Assembly (NCBI RefSeq): GCF_023111095.1 | Contig: NZ_JALGYW010000008.1 | Span: forward strand, 124,001 to 188,000 | Length of the DNA: 64,000 bases | Reading direction: 5' to 3' | Source: Maribellus sp. YY47 | GTDB lineage: Bacteria > Bacteroidota > Bacteroidia > Bacteroidales > Prolixibacteraceae | Part shown: piece after piece, positions 55,613 through 63,439 of the stretch | Layout: the number at the start of each line of letters is the position of its first letter | Numbering within the stretch: position 1 is the stretch's first letter | Program-made: the position numbers and the translations under genes | The notes under the pieces: model-generated | The model's input: the letters and a program-made list of their open reading frames with translations, nothing else | What the model was told of the DNA's origin: nothing | The model's database searches: none

Positions 55613-57376
55613 ATGAATTACAATCTAAATACAGGGAACGACGAAAAGAAGAAGAAAAAGCCGGGCTTGAAATCGATCAAAAGCCTGGTGAGCCACATGG
55701 TGGAAGAGAAGAAAACGCTTCTCGTAGCTTTTGTTGCGATGGTCATTACAGCCCTTCTGAATTTGGTTGGCCCTATCATTATCGGGAATACTATAGACAA
55801 TTACATTCAAACCAGTCGGTTTCATGGTGTGCTGATCAACGGAGCGATTTTACTCGGAGCTTATGTTGTGGCCTTGTTTGCCGGCTATATCCAAACCCGG
55901 CTGATGGGATCGGTAGGGCAGAGGATGTTGTTTACACTTCGGAATTCGGTATTTCAGAAATTGCAGGAATTGCCCTACGATTTTTTCAACCAAAATAAAA
56001 CCGGCGACCTGATATCGCGAATTAACAACGACACTGAAAAGATTAACCAGTTCTTTGCGCAATCGCTGATGCAGTTTCTCAGAACGATATTGATCATGAC
56101 AGGATCGGCTGTTTTTTTGGTTTCGATCCAATGGGAACTTGGCGTGGCTGCACTTGTTCCGGCGCTCTTGATCTGGATCTTCACCAAAATTATTTCACCC
56201 TGGGTGAAGCGAAAGAATGCTGAGAGTTTAAAGACTACCGGAAGCCTGAGTTCTGAGGTGCAGGAAAGCCTGAATAACTTTAAAGTAGTAGTGGCCTTTA
56301 ACCGGCGCGATTATTTCAGAAAACGCTTTGCACAGGTGAATGAGGAGAATTACCGTGCGGCAACTAAAGCCGGTGTAGCCAATAATATTTTTTTGCCGGT
56401 TTACTCTTTGTTTTCAAATCTTGGTTTACTGATTGTTTTAACCCTCGGGATTTATTTTATTTCCATTGGTCAGTTTAGCGTAGGATTACTGATCAGCTTT
56501 ATCGCGTATGTAAACTTTTTTTACAATCCGCTTCGCCAGATGGCCTCGTTGTGGTCGACTTACCAGGTAGCGCTGGCTGCATGGGAACGCATTCGCCGGA
56601 TTATCGAGTTGGAAAGTAACCTGCCCAAAACCGATTCGGAAGGTGTTGATGAGTCGGCTACCTTGTTGTCGTTCCGCGACGTTTCATTTTCGTACCCGAA
56701 CGGGAACAAGGTGTTGCATCAGATTAGCTTCGATTTGAGAAAAGGAAAAACTTACGCATTTGTAGGGCCTACCGGAGGAGGAAAAACAACAACGGCTTCA
56801 TTGATTGCCCGGCTTTACGATCCTACCAAAGGGCAGGTACTGCTCAATGGCGAGGATATCAGATCCTTTAGCCCGGAAGAACGCGTAAAACGAATTGGCT
56901 TTATTTTGCAGGATCCTTTTCTGTTTAGCGGCACCATCCGTGAAAATATATTGTACGGAAACAGCGAATTAAAAGACATCAGCAACGAGCGTCTGAAGCA
57001 GATTTTCAAGGACACGGGGCTGGAAAGTCTACTGCAACGTTTTGAAAACGGTCTGGATACTAAAGTTGATGTTTCGGGCGATGGCGTTAGTTTGGGGCAG
57101 AAACAATTGATTGCCTTTATGCGCGCTGTGCTTCGGAAACCCGATTTATTGATTTTGGATGAAGCCACTGCCAATATCGACACGGTAACCGAACAGCTGC
57201 TGGATGAGATTCTTCAAAAATTACCGGAAACCACTACAAAGGTGATCATCGCACATCGGTTAAATACCATTGCCAATGCCGATGTAATTTATTTTGTGAA
57301 TACCGGGAAAGTGACCCGTGCTGGGTCGTTGCAGGAGGCTGTAGATATGTTGATGAAAGGGAAAATGGCAAGTTAG
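55613..57376 (+). CDS. ABC exporter half-transporter, catalytic ATP-site subunit
   Basis: The 587-residue subunit has a positively charged N-terminus (KKKKKPGLK), six membrane helices (about 35-330) and a nucleotide-binding domain with canonical Walker A GPTGGGKTT (about 384), Walker B LLILDEATANID (about 512) and switch His in VIIAHRLNT (about 546). Its signature is altered: VSLGQKQ in place of LSGGQ (about 492). This signature would face the degenerate P-loop of the partner subunit, while its own canonical site faces the partner's normal LSGGQ. The pair thus forms one consensus and one degenerate site, as in heterodimeric type IV exporters. Confidence 0.93.
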   Translation: MNYNLNTGNDEKKKKKPGLKSIKSLVSHMVEEKKTLLVAFVAMVITALLNLVGPIIIGNTIDNYIQTSRFHGVLINGAILLGAYVVALFAGYIQTRLMGSVGQRMLFTLRNSVFQKLQELPYDFFNQNKTGDLISRINNDTEKINQFFAQSLMQFLRTILIMTGSAVFLVSIQWELGVAALVPALLIWIFTKIISPWVKRKNAESLKTTGSLSSEVQESLNNFKVVVAFNRRDYFRKRFAQVNEENYRAATKAGVANNIFLPVYSLFSNLGLLIVLTLGIYFISIGQFSVGLLISFIAYVNFFYNPLRQMASLWSTYQVALAAWERIRRIIELESNLPKTDSEGVDESATLLSFRDVSFSYPNGNKVLHQISFDLRKGKTYAFVGPTGGGKTTTASLIARLYDPTKGQVLLNGEDIRSFSPEERVKRIGFILQDPFLFSGTIRENILYGNSELKDISNERLKQIFKDTGLESLLQRFENGLDTKVDVSGDGVSLGQKQLIAFMRAVLRKPDLLILDEATANIDTVTEQLLDEILQKLPETTTKVIIAHRLNTIANADVIYFVNTGKVTRAGSLQEAVDMLMKGKMAS

Positions 57377-57545
57377 TCAACAGTTATTTTCTAAGACATT
57401 TTTTTCTGTAAGTCAATTTTTAAAATGTCCAATTCTCAATTTTGAATGTGAAATATTCAACAAAATCCGGAAAATTGGATATTGGGAATTCTACATTGGG
57501 TGTTCTGCATTAAAAATTGAAAACAAATCCCGGATAGGAGTATGT

Positions 57546-57589
57546 ATCTTTACTTTCATGTCTGTTGCTGATTCCTGAGAATCATGATT
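57546..57589. repeat. Copy B of a dispersed intergenic repeat
   Basis: This matches 31465-31508 at 34 of 44 positions without gaps, sharing the exact 14-base start ATCTTTACTTTCAT and ATCATG near the end. It lies between the ABC exporter gene and a small minus-strand gene. The preceding bases (57415-57530) contain word-like repeats of the TCCAATTCTCAATTTTGAA kind. Confidence 0.5.
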
Positions 57590-57639
57590 TATTTTTCTCC
57601 GGATATTTAATCCCCATGGTACTGGTACAACTTTAAACC

Positions 57640-57876
57640 TTAAAAATCGTTTTCGGCGACTAATTCCAGCTTATCATCAATTCCCATGTACTGATTCCAA
57701 AACATAAGCAGATAAGAACAGGCGAAGTAGCAAATCATTGCAGCTGCAATAATGCCCAGGAAAGAGAGAATGATCGCTAAATAATGAACGCTGATAAAAT
57801 TTGTAACAGAGTTGGCAGTCAGTGGCGGGATACTAATCTGGGGAGTTAAATCCAATACTAACGGTAAGCTTTTCAT
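57640..57876 (-). CDS. Small single-pass membrane protein, hypothetical
   Basis: The 78-residue product has an N-terminal region ending in IPPLTANS and one long hydrophobic helix (YLAIILSFLGIIAAAMICYFACSY) followed by an aromatic MFWNQYMG and an acidic tail. Composition is like a real membrane protein rather than a shadow frame, and no gene overlaps it. It is divergent from the GH105-type gene. No family is recognised, and translation is not proven. Confidence 0.5.
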   Translation of the reverse strand: MKSLPLVLDLTPQISIPPLTANSVTNFISVHYLAIILSFLGIIAAAMICYFACSYLLMFWNQYMGIDDKLELVAENDF

Positions 57877-57950
57877 GACATTAAGTTTGGATTACTAGAT
57901 TAAAGTTACGGTGTATTTGAATAGAATACAATAAGATGCAAAAGTGTTTA

Positions 57951-57965
57951 AATCGACGATCGATT
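57951..57965. promoter_or_regulatory. Inverted repeat upstream of the GH105-type gene
   Basis: AATCGA-CGA-TCGATT is a 6-bp perfect dyad with a 3-base centre, in the divergent region between the small membrane protein gene and the GH105-type gene. It may be an operator, but lies over 100 bases ahead of the promoter boxes. Confidence 0.25.
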
Positions 57966-58067
57966 GAGATTCTGATCATTAATTTTTGATAGAAAGCGAG
58001 GTGGAGTAGGAGTGGTACAACAAAGTCTTGAATGTTTTTCCGAAGAGCTTTGTCCATCGTGAATAAA

Positions 58068-58098
58068 TTTGCATACCTCGGCCGGATACCTATTTTTG
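58068..58098 (+). promoter_or_regulatory. Bacteroidota-type promoter of the GH105-type gene
   Basis: TTTG (58068-58071), 19 bases, then TATTTTTG (58091-58098) is an exact match to the -33/-7 consensus TTTG / TAnnTTTG. The start codon at 58117 follows so closely that the leader would be only about 10 bases. Confidence 0.7.
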
Positions 58099-58116
58099 TT
58101 AAAAAATACTGAATCA

Positions 58117-59223
58117 ATGAACAGACTAATTTCAACACTAATCATTTCTCTGCTGATTGCTAGTACAACGGTTGCAGGCACAAAAAACAACGAAAAATAT
58201 TTTAAGGATTCGTACATCAAAAAAACGATGAAAAAAGCCCTCGACTGGCAGTTAGAACATCCGAAACATAACTTGCATGACTGGACGAATGGGGCTTTTT
58301 ATGCCGGTGTTTTTGCGGCATATCAAACAACAGAGTCTCCGAAAATTTGGAAGGCCATGTACGAAATGGGAGAGGCTAACGAATGGAAACCGGGTCCTCG
58401 TTTACAACATGCCGACGATCATGCCATTTGTCAGACCTACATCAATATGTACCGTGTGTCGGGAGAAAAGAAAATGATTGAGCCTTTTCAGGAAACTTTT
58501 GCCAGATTTATGGATACACCGTATGAAAGCAAGGGCATACATAAAATTACCTGGTGGTGGTGCGATGCTTTATTTATGGCTCCACCGGCTTTTGTAAAAA
58601 TGGGGATCACTTTTAATGACCCAAAATATTTGGAAGCAACCGACAAACTTTGGAAAGAATGCTACGATTTACTGTGGGACGAGGAGTACCATCTTTACGC
58701 CCGCGACATGTCGTACAAGTGGAATGAGCCCGGAATTGAGACAAAAAAGGAAGCGAACGGTAAGAAAATTTTCTGGTCGCGTGGCAACGGATGGGTAATG
58801 GGAGGTTTGGTACGGGTGCTTTCCGAATTGCCTCAAGACTATCCAAACAGAGATTTCTATGTGAAAAATTTCAAAGAAATGGCCGAAAGCATTCTGGCTT
58901 TGCAACAGGAAGACGGATTATGGCGGGCCAGTTTACTCGATCCTGATTCATATCCCGGAGGCGAAGCCAGCGGATCTGGTTTTTATATTTATGCATTGGC
59001 CTGGGGAATCAACAATGGCTTGCTCGAAGCTGAAAAATATTTACCCGCAGTTGAAAAAGCCTGGATTGGACTAAACGGATTGATTCAACCCGACGGGCAC
59101 GTGGGTTGGTGTCAACCGATAGGGGCGGATCCAAAGAAAAATTTCAAAGCCGAAAGCTGGGAAGTATATGGCACCGGAGCCTTTTTGTTGGCGGGCAGCG
59201 AAGTCATAAAATTAAAGAGATAG
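58117..59223 (+). CDS. GH105/GH88-type unsaturated rhamnogalacturonyl (glucuronyl) hydrolase
   Basis: The start at 58117 gives a 368-residue product with a signal peptide (LIISLLIASTTVAG) and fits the promoter just upstream. The alpha6/alpha6 barrel shows LDWQLEH, DWTNGAFYAGVFAAYQ, HADDHAICQTYINMY (catalytic Asp region), TWWWCDALFMAPPAF, WSRGNGWVMGGLVRVL and GSGFYIYALAWGINNG. GH88/GH105 enzymes hydrate the unsaturated uronic acid left by polysaccharide lyases, releasing 5-keto-uronate and a shortened sugar. The likely substrate, unsaturated rhamnogalacturonan disaccharide, fits the hexuronate genes 7-15 kb away. Confidence 0.92.
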   Translation: MNRLISTLIISLLIASTTVAGTKNNEKYFKDSYIKKTMKKALDWQLEHPKHNLHDWTNGAFYAGVFAAYQTTESPKIWKAMYEMGEANEWKPGPRLQHADDHAICQTYINMYRVSGEKKMIEPFQETFARFMDTPYESKGIHKITWWWCDALFMAPPAFVKMGITFNDPKYLEATDKLWKECYDLLWDEEYHLYARDMSYKWNEPGIETKKEANGKKIFWSRGNGWVMGGLVRVLSELPQDYPNRDFYVKNFKEMAESILALQQEDGLWRASLLDPDSYPGGEASGSGFYIYALAWGINNGLLEAEKYLPAVEKAWIGLNGLIQPDGHVGWCQPIGADPKKNFKAESWEVYGTGAFLLAGSEVIKLKR

Positions 59224-59236
59224 ATTAAAAGATATG

Positions 59237-59397
59237 AAAGGGCTTGTCCAAAAAGTAAATGTCACGCAAAGCGCGCCAAGATTTACTTAAAAGCACGCAA
59301 AGAGAGAAGCTGATTATTAGTAATCTGCGACCTTTGCGCTTCTTTTGTGTCTTTGCGTGAACATGATTTTACTGACTTCTTGGACAGCCCCTTTTAT
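59237..59397. repeat. Long imperfect inverted-repeat element with CACGCAAAG words
   Basis: The outer arms AAAGGGCTTGTCCAAAAAGT (59237-59256) and ACTTCTTGGACAGCCCCTTT (59376-59395) are imperfect complements. Inside, TCACGCAAAG (59262-59271) and CTTTGCGTGA (59351-59360) are a perfect 10-bp inverted repeat, and CACGCAAAG recurs directly at 59294-59302. The element fills the gap between two convergent genes and overlaps the stop codon of the right-hand one. It could act as a bidirectional terminator or be a MITE-like remnant. Confidence 0.55.
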
Positions 59398-59780
59398 TTG
59401 CTTGCTGCTTTGACTTCTTTTTGTGCAGTAATCTGCATTTCTCCTTCGGGCGAAGCAACCGTTCCTGTCAGTTCTTTTCCCTTCACTTTGGCTTTAATAC
59501 TCACATAGTCGTATTCCACATAAACACCAAACTTCAGTTCCTCTTTTTCGAAACTGATGTTTTTCATTTCCATTTTGGTGCCATCGACAGCTTCAATTTG
59601 TCCAACGAGTTTCCCTTCTTTTTCCGAAATTTTGATCCATCCACTGTCCAGGCCGGGAGGAGCTGTGGTTACTTTATATTTCCAGTTTCCGATCAGGTTT
59701 TTATGACCAGCCGATTCGGTAGAAAAGGACATTGATGCGAGTGCCATAACAATAATGGCAAATACGATAAGTTTCTTCAT
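59394..59780 (-). CDS. Secreted small beta-rich protein, hypothetical
   Basis: The start at 59780 gives a 128-residue product with a clear signal peptide (KKLIVFAIIVMALASMSFS). The mature part contains LIGNWKYKVTTAPPGLDSGWI, KLVGQIEAVDGTKMEM and VKGKELTGTVASPEGEMQIT. This pattern of short strands (G-W-K; G-x-V/L-x-G) resembles small calycin-like or DUF-type periplasmic proteins, but no named family is recognised. It is transcribed divergently from the propeller lipoprotein gene. Confidence 0.75.
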   Translation of the reverse strand: MKKLIVFAIIVMALASMSFSTESAGHKNLIGNWKYKVTTAPPGLDSGWIKISEKEGKLVGQIEAVDGTKMEMKNISFEKEELKFGVYVEYDYVSIKAKVKGKELTGTVASPEGEMQITAQKEVKAASK

Positions 59781-59974
59781 AAGTGATAGAATTTCAATAG
59801 TTTTGGTAAATGTCTGTTTTTGTTCAAAATTGAAATCCTTTGGTGAAAACTCCAAATAAAAAGCCAAATTTCTTTTTGTATTGCCGGCTTTTAATGTTAA
59901 AAGTTGTTTCGTTCGGCCGACTTATTCATCGGAATGCACTTACTTTGGCACCAGAATTGTGTTCGGGACAGGAA

Positions 59975-61084
59975 ATGAAGAAATTATCGCAAATTGTGCT
60001 GCTGATAACGACCGTTATATTAGCAGCTTGTACATCATCAGAAATCGTTAACGAAGGGTTGAGATCTATCGTTCTAAAAGAATCGAAAGATATACTTCCC
60101 ATTTCCAGCTTTGTCGAAAAGGTCGACTATGTGGAGTTGAAAGTGATGGAAGCCGGCATTGAGGTAGGAGAGATTGAAGACGTAAAAGAAATAGGCGGTG
60201 AATTTCTGATCAAGCGCAGAATGACGGGAAATAGCAGTTTTATGCGTTTTTCAAAAAACGGAGATTTCATTGTTGAGTTGTCCGGAGGAATTAGCTCAAA
60301 AATAAAGGAACCTTATGATATTATTGGTTTTGGAAAGGGGTACGCGATTCTTGCTTCCAATGGTATTCATGAAGTAGGGAAGGACGGAAAATATATCCAG
60401 TTGTTGGATCGTTCAATCATGCAGGGAACATCCTTTTTTGCCAGCGGCCAAAAGTTTGTGGTGGTGAATGAAACAGATACTGAACATGTTGTTAGCTCTT
60501 ATCCTTCAAAAAATTTAAGCCGGATTGCAGGGGTTTCAAACGAGCGTTTGCGCCGGATGCTTTATTCCAATGCAGTTGCTTTGGGTAAAGACCAGGAACA
60601 TGTTTATACGACGGTAAACGATACGATTTTTACCTGGCACAATTCAAAACTCGTTCCGGTATATGCACTGCAAGGCGACGGGTTGCCAACACTCGCACAG
60701 GCATGGAAAAATATTGCTGCGTTGGAAGAAGGAAAGGCTTTGCGTTACATGCACGACATCGAACACATCGAGGTAAAAAATTACCAGGAAAGCCGGAATT
60801 ATATTTATCTCGATTATTGGGTGGGTTCAGCCGCTACAACGGCAATTATCAACAAAACGAATTGGGAATCCCGTTATTTCTCGCACGGAGTAAATGATAT
60901 TGACGGAGGAGTTTGGGACAAAGTAGCCTACCTGACCGAGAAAGATGAACTTCTGATTCCTATCAGCGCCTATAAAATTAGCGGGCATACTATTTCGAAT
61001 AAAAAGGTAAAAGGCTTCGATCAGCTCCAAAAGAAAATTGTTGACAGCGGAAATCCGGTATTGCTTAGATGTAAGCTTCGTTAG
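59975..61084 (+). CDS. Lipoprotein of the six-bladed beta-propeller type
   Basis: The start at 59975 (MKKLSQ) gives a 369-residue product with a lipobox near Cys20 (LAACTSS). The body matches the Bacteroidota family annotated as six-bladed beta-propeller: VDYVELKVMEAG, IEDVKEIGGEFLIK, FMRFSKNGDFIVEL, GKGYAILASNGIHEVGKDGKYI and RNYIYLDYWVG. These proteins often sit near glycan-use or signalling genes, with unknown ligands. The stop codon is only 3 bases from that of the convergent Nudix gene, so no terminator separates them. Confidence 0.82.
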   Translation: MKKLSQIVLLITTVILAACTSSEIVNEGLRSIVLKESKDILPISSFVEKVDYVELKVMEAGIEVGEIEDVKEIGGEFLIKRRMTGNSSFMRFSKNGDFIVELSGGISSKIKEPYDIIGFGKGYAILASNGIHEVGKDGKYIQLLDRSIMQGTSFFASGQKFVVVNETDTEHVVSSYPSKNLSRIAGVSNERLRRMLYSNAVALGKDQEHVYTTVNDTIFTWHNSKLVPVYALQGDGLPTLAQAWKNIAALEEGKALRYMHDIEHIEVKNYQESRNYIYLDYWVGSAATTAIINKTNWESRYFSHGVNDIDGGVWDKVAYLTEKDELLIPISAYKISGHTISNKKVKGFDQLQKKIVDSGNPVLLRCKLR

Positions 61085-61087
61085 ATT

Positions 61088-61708
61088 TTAGTCAAAATAT
61101 GGTTCTGTTCGTTGGCCGCGGTGAAATTCAAACATCATTTTAATTTGCTTTTCATTGTTCCGGGGAAGGGAGAGTTCCGGTAACTTGTCTTCGTCGAACC
61201 AACCAACATCGATGGTTTCTGAGCCGGTTGAGATTTGATCTCCAACTTTCTCGCACAGCATAAAGATTTTGTACACATACTCAAAAGCTGGCGGCATTTC
61301 CTGCTTTTGTTTGTCCATCAGGGCCAGCAGCCTGGACGCTCTGACCTCAAGCCCGGCTTCTTCCCTGCATTCTTTAACGGCTACTTCACCCGGACTGTAG
61401 GCAATATCAGTCCAGCCACCAGGTAAAGCCCAACAATTATCCTCTTTTTCCTGAATTAGCAGGATTTGATCTTTTTCATTGAAAACCACAGCACGAACAT
61501 CAACTTTGGGAGTGCGGTAACCGTTTTTCTCCTCAATTACCGGGATGATCTTTTCCACCGGAACATCGGTCATTTTTGCCAGTAAATCGAGGCTAATCTC
61601 CCGGATCTCCTGATAGCGTTCAATATCGTAGTCGGTTTCAGAATATTCAAGCCCGATTTCGGCAAGTGCATGCAGGCGTTTTATTTTTTCAAAATAGTAA
61701 GTGTCCAT
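61088..61708 (-). CDS. Nudix hydrolase with N-terminal helical domain
   Basis: The 206-residue protein has an N-terminal NUDIX_N-type region (FEKIKRLHALAEIGLEYSET, about 4-60) and a Nudix fold with GGWTDIAYSPGEVAVKECREEAGLE (about 95-120), which fits the GX5EX7REUXEEXGU box. Related proteins with this N-terminal domain hydrolyse ADP-ribose, NDP-sugars or CDP-choline. It is the last gene of a minus-strand series from the right edge. Confidence 0.92.
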   Translation of the reverse strand: MDTYYFEKIKRLHALAEIGLEYSETDYDIERYQEIREISLDLLAKMTDVPVEKIIPVIEEKNGYRTPKVDVRAVVFNEKDQILLIQEKEDNCWALPGGWTDIAYSPGEVAVKECREEAGLEVRASRLLALMDKQKQEMPPAFEYVYKIFMLCEKVGDQISTGSETIDVGWFDEDKLPELSLPRNNEKQIKMMFEFHRGQRTEPYFD

Positions 61709-61737
61709 TCAAAGTGTTTTCAGTATTCATTTGGCTT

Positions 61738-62097
61738 TTACAGAATGTCTTCTTTTTTGACCAATACAAATTTGTTGTTATCAAGTTCAGAATACCCCTG
61801 ATCGTACACAAAATAATAAATACGGCCTGTACGGGTAGTGTACATGTGGGTATGGTAATCAAATTCAAAACCCAGTTTTTCGAGCGTACTCCGAAAGGTT
61901 GTGGTTTTATCTTCCGGATTAAGTTCACGCAAAATGATGTGGTTCTTTTTTAAAAGCCTGTTGATTTTCCGCATGTAATTCGACGATTTCCCCAGCTTTT
62001 TGTTGTTGTATGCGTTTCTGCACAGGTCGTTGCAAAATTTCTGGTCGGCTCTCCCTTTCAGAGCTTCTCCACATTCGAGGCATTTTCGTTCTTCCAT
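61738..62097 (-). CDS. Small zinc-ribbon protein, DUF2116-like N-terminus
   Basis: The 119-residue protein begins with CLECGEALKGRADQKFCNDLCRNAYN, a treble-clef or zinc-ribbon-like four-Cys site (residues 6, 9, 22, 26). The remainder has a basic helix (YMRKINRLLKKNHIIL) and a mixed region (TTTFRSTLEKLGFEFDYHTH, TRTGRIYYFVYDQGY). Such proteins recur in Bacteroidota and look like nucleic-acid-binding factors, but no function is known. It lies 29 bases upstream of the Nudix gene. Confidence 0.8.
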   Translation of the reverse strand: MEERKCLECGEALKGRADQKFCNDLCRNAYNNKKLGKSSNYMRKINRLLKKNHIILRELNPEDKTTTFRSTLEKLGFEFDYHTHMYTTRTGRIYYFVYDQGYSELDNNKFVLVKKEDIL

Positions 62098-62113
62098 GGC
62101 AGTGTTGTTCCGG

Positions 62114-62305
62114 TTAAGTTATTTTTGAATAATCGTTCTGAATGATTTGTTTGATTTCTTCAGCATAAGACGTTGGCGTAATATTGAATTCTTTTCCATT
62201 TTTCGCAGGATTTTGACTTGCCCAACGAATCTGATTGGTACAGTCCGTTAGCGCTTTTACCAACTCAACTCCAATTGTTCCTCTCGCTTCTAAAATGGTT
62301 TGCAT
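62114..62305 (-). CDS. Small hypothetical protein of 63 residues
   Basis: The reading frame starts MQTILEARGTIGVELVKALTD and ends in EIKQIIQNDYSKIT, mostly helical and soluble. It lies 16 bases upstream of the zinc-ribbon gene on the same strand, and no overlapping gene competes, which makes it likely to be real and co-transcribed. No family is recognised. Confidence 0.5.
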   Translation of the reverse strand: MQTILEARGTIGVELVKALTDCTNQIRWASQNPAKNGKEFNITPTSYAEEIKQIIQNDYSKIT

Positions 62306-62355
62306 GGTTATTGTTTTGGGTTTAATTCGAGTTTTTTTTGGTGGTAGGCATGCTG

Positions 62356-63420
62356 CTAACGAACCTTCTCAGTACTGACTTTAATAATTTTCGGAAAATA
62401 AATATCCTCATTGTTTAGCAGTTTTCCAAAATCTCCATTGTTAATGTTGTAGGTTACAAGTATCTCATTGGAACGAATTTCGGGATGTGCATTTGCTGTA
62501 TAAACAAACTCTTTTTCATCTTTTAATACCGGGGTGAAGAACATAACCGGTTCCGACCATGGCCCAGTTAACTGATCCGCCAATCGGTAACCAAGCGATG
62601 CTTTCCCAAACCCGAAAGTTTGTATTTGTATGAACTGCCTCAATTTTGGATCGTAATGAACCGAAAACTCGGTTTGTCCAATAAATAACGAAGATAATTT
62701 AGGCTCTTCAGTGAGCGTTTGACTCCAGGTATTGTTTACCCACCATTCGGGCGACGATAAGTCACCATTGATGATTTTTCTGATCTCAAACCGAAGTAAA
62801 TAGGTTTCGTGTGTGGCAGGTTCTTTTACGCCAAAAGCATAAAGGTAATTTTCGTCGCTGAGCACGGCCGACGAGCCAACAATCACCCCAAACGTTTCCG
62901 GGCCTTTGGAATAATTTATTTTCCAATCAGCCGGGCTGTCGTTCGGATTGTCAATAATTGCAAGGTACCAGTCCACCGATTCAAATCCCATACCGGTGCT
63001 GGTGGCTGTTTGTTCCATCAGAAAAATCAGAAGTTTGTCTTTCAACATTCTCCCATGACCTGTCCAGAACCAGTTTTTGCCGGGGATTCTAAAAAAATCG
63101 TCGGGTTTCCTGCTGCTTCCCTTGTAAAAAAAGTTGAGTTTTGCATTTGCCGAGTCGGAATACTGGATGGCAATGCTGTTTCGGATCATAAATTTCGACT
63201 TGGTTCTTTTCCCGCTTCCGCTTTGGTCGATAAAAGTGTCGCTGAAAAGCCACAAAACTTTACCCGAATCCAACGCAACAGTGGCAGCACCGTCGGCACC
63301 TCTCCAATATGGGTCTTGTTTAAAAAACGCGTTGTCCATTTCCTTCACCGTTGTTTTCATTTCCTGCGCCTGCAAAATCATGGGAAATGTCAAAACGATA
63401 TATAGAAGTGTTTTAATCAT
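62356..63420 (-). CDS. Secreted DUF5005/DUF4185-like propeller protein
   Basis: The start at 63420 gives a 354-residue product with a signal peptide ending ILQAQ. The body has the pattern FFKQDPYWRGADGAATVALD followed by VLWLFSDTFID, characteristic of DUF5005/DUF4185 proteins, which resemble five-bladed propellers of GH43/GH117 type. SFIGQTEFSVHYDPKLRQFI and TANAHPEIRSNEILVTYNIN fit late blades. Enzymatic activity is not known for the exact group. It lies 19 bases after the end of the edge-cut gene, so the two are probably co-transcribed. Confidence 0.82.
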   Translation of the reverse strand: MIKTLLYIVLTFPMILQAQEMKTTVKEMDNAFFKQDPYWRGADGAATVALDSGKVLWLFSDTFIDQSGSGKRTKSKFMIRNSIAIQYSDSANAKLNFFYKGSSRKPDDFFRIPGKNWFWTGHGRMLKDKLLIFLMEQTATSTGMGFESVDWYLAIIDNPNDSPADWKINYSKGPETFGVIVGSSAVLSDENYLYAFGVKEPATHETYLLRFEIRKIINGDLSSPEWWVNNTWSQTLTEEPKLSSLFIGQTEFSVHYDPKLRQFIQIQTFGFGKASLGYRLADQLTGPWSEPVMFFTPVLKDEKEFVYTANAHPEIRSNEILVTYNINNGDFGKLLNNEDIYFPKIIKVSTEKVR

Positions 63421-63439
63421 AGTCAGTTCGGCACCTGTT

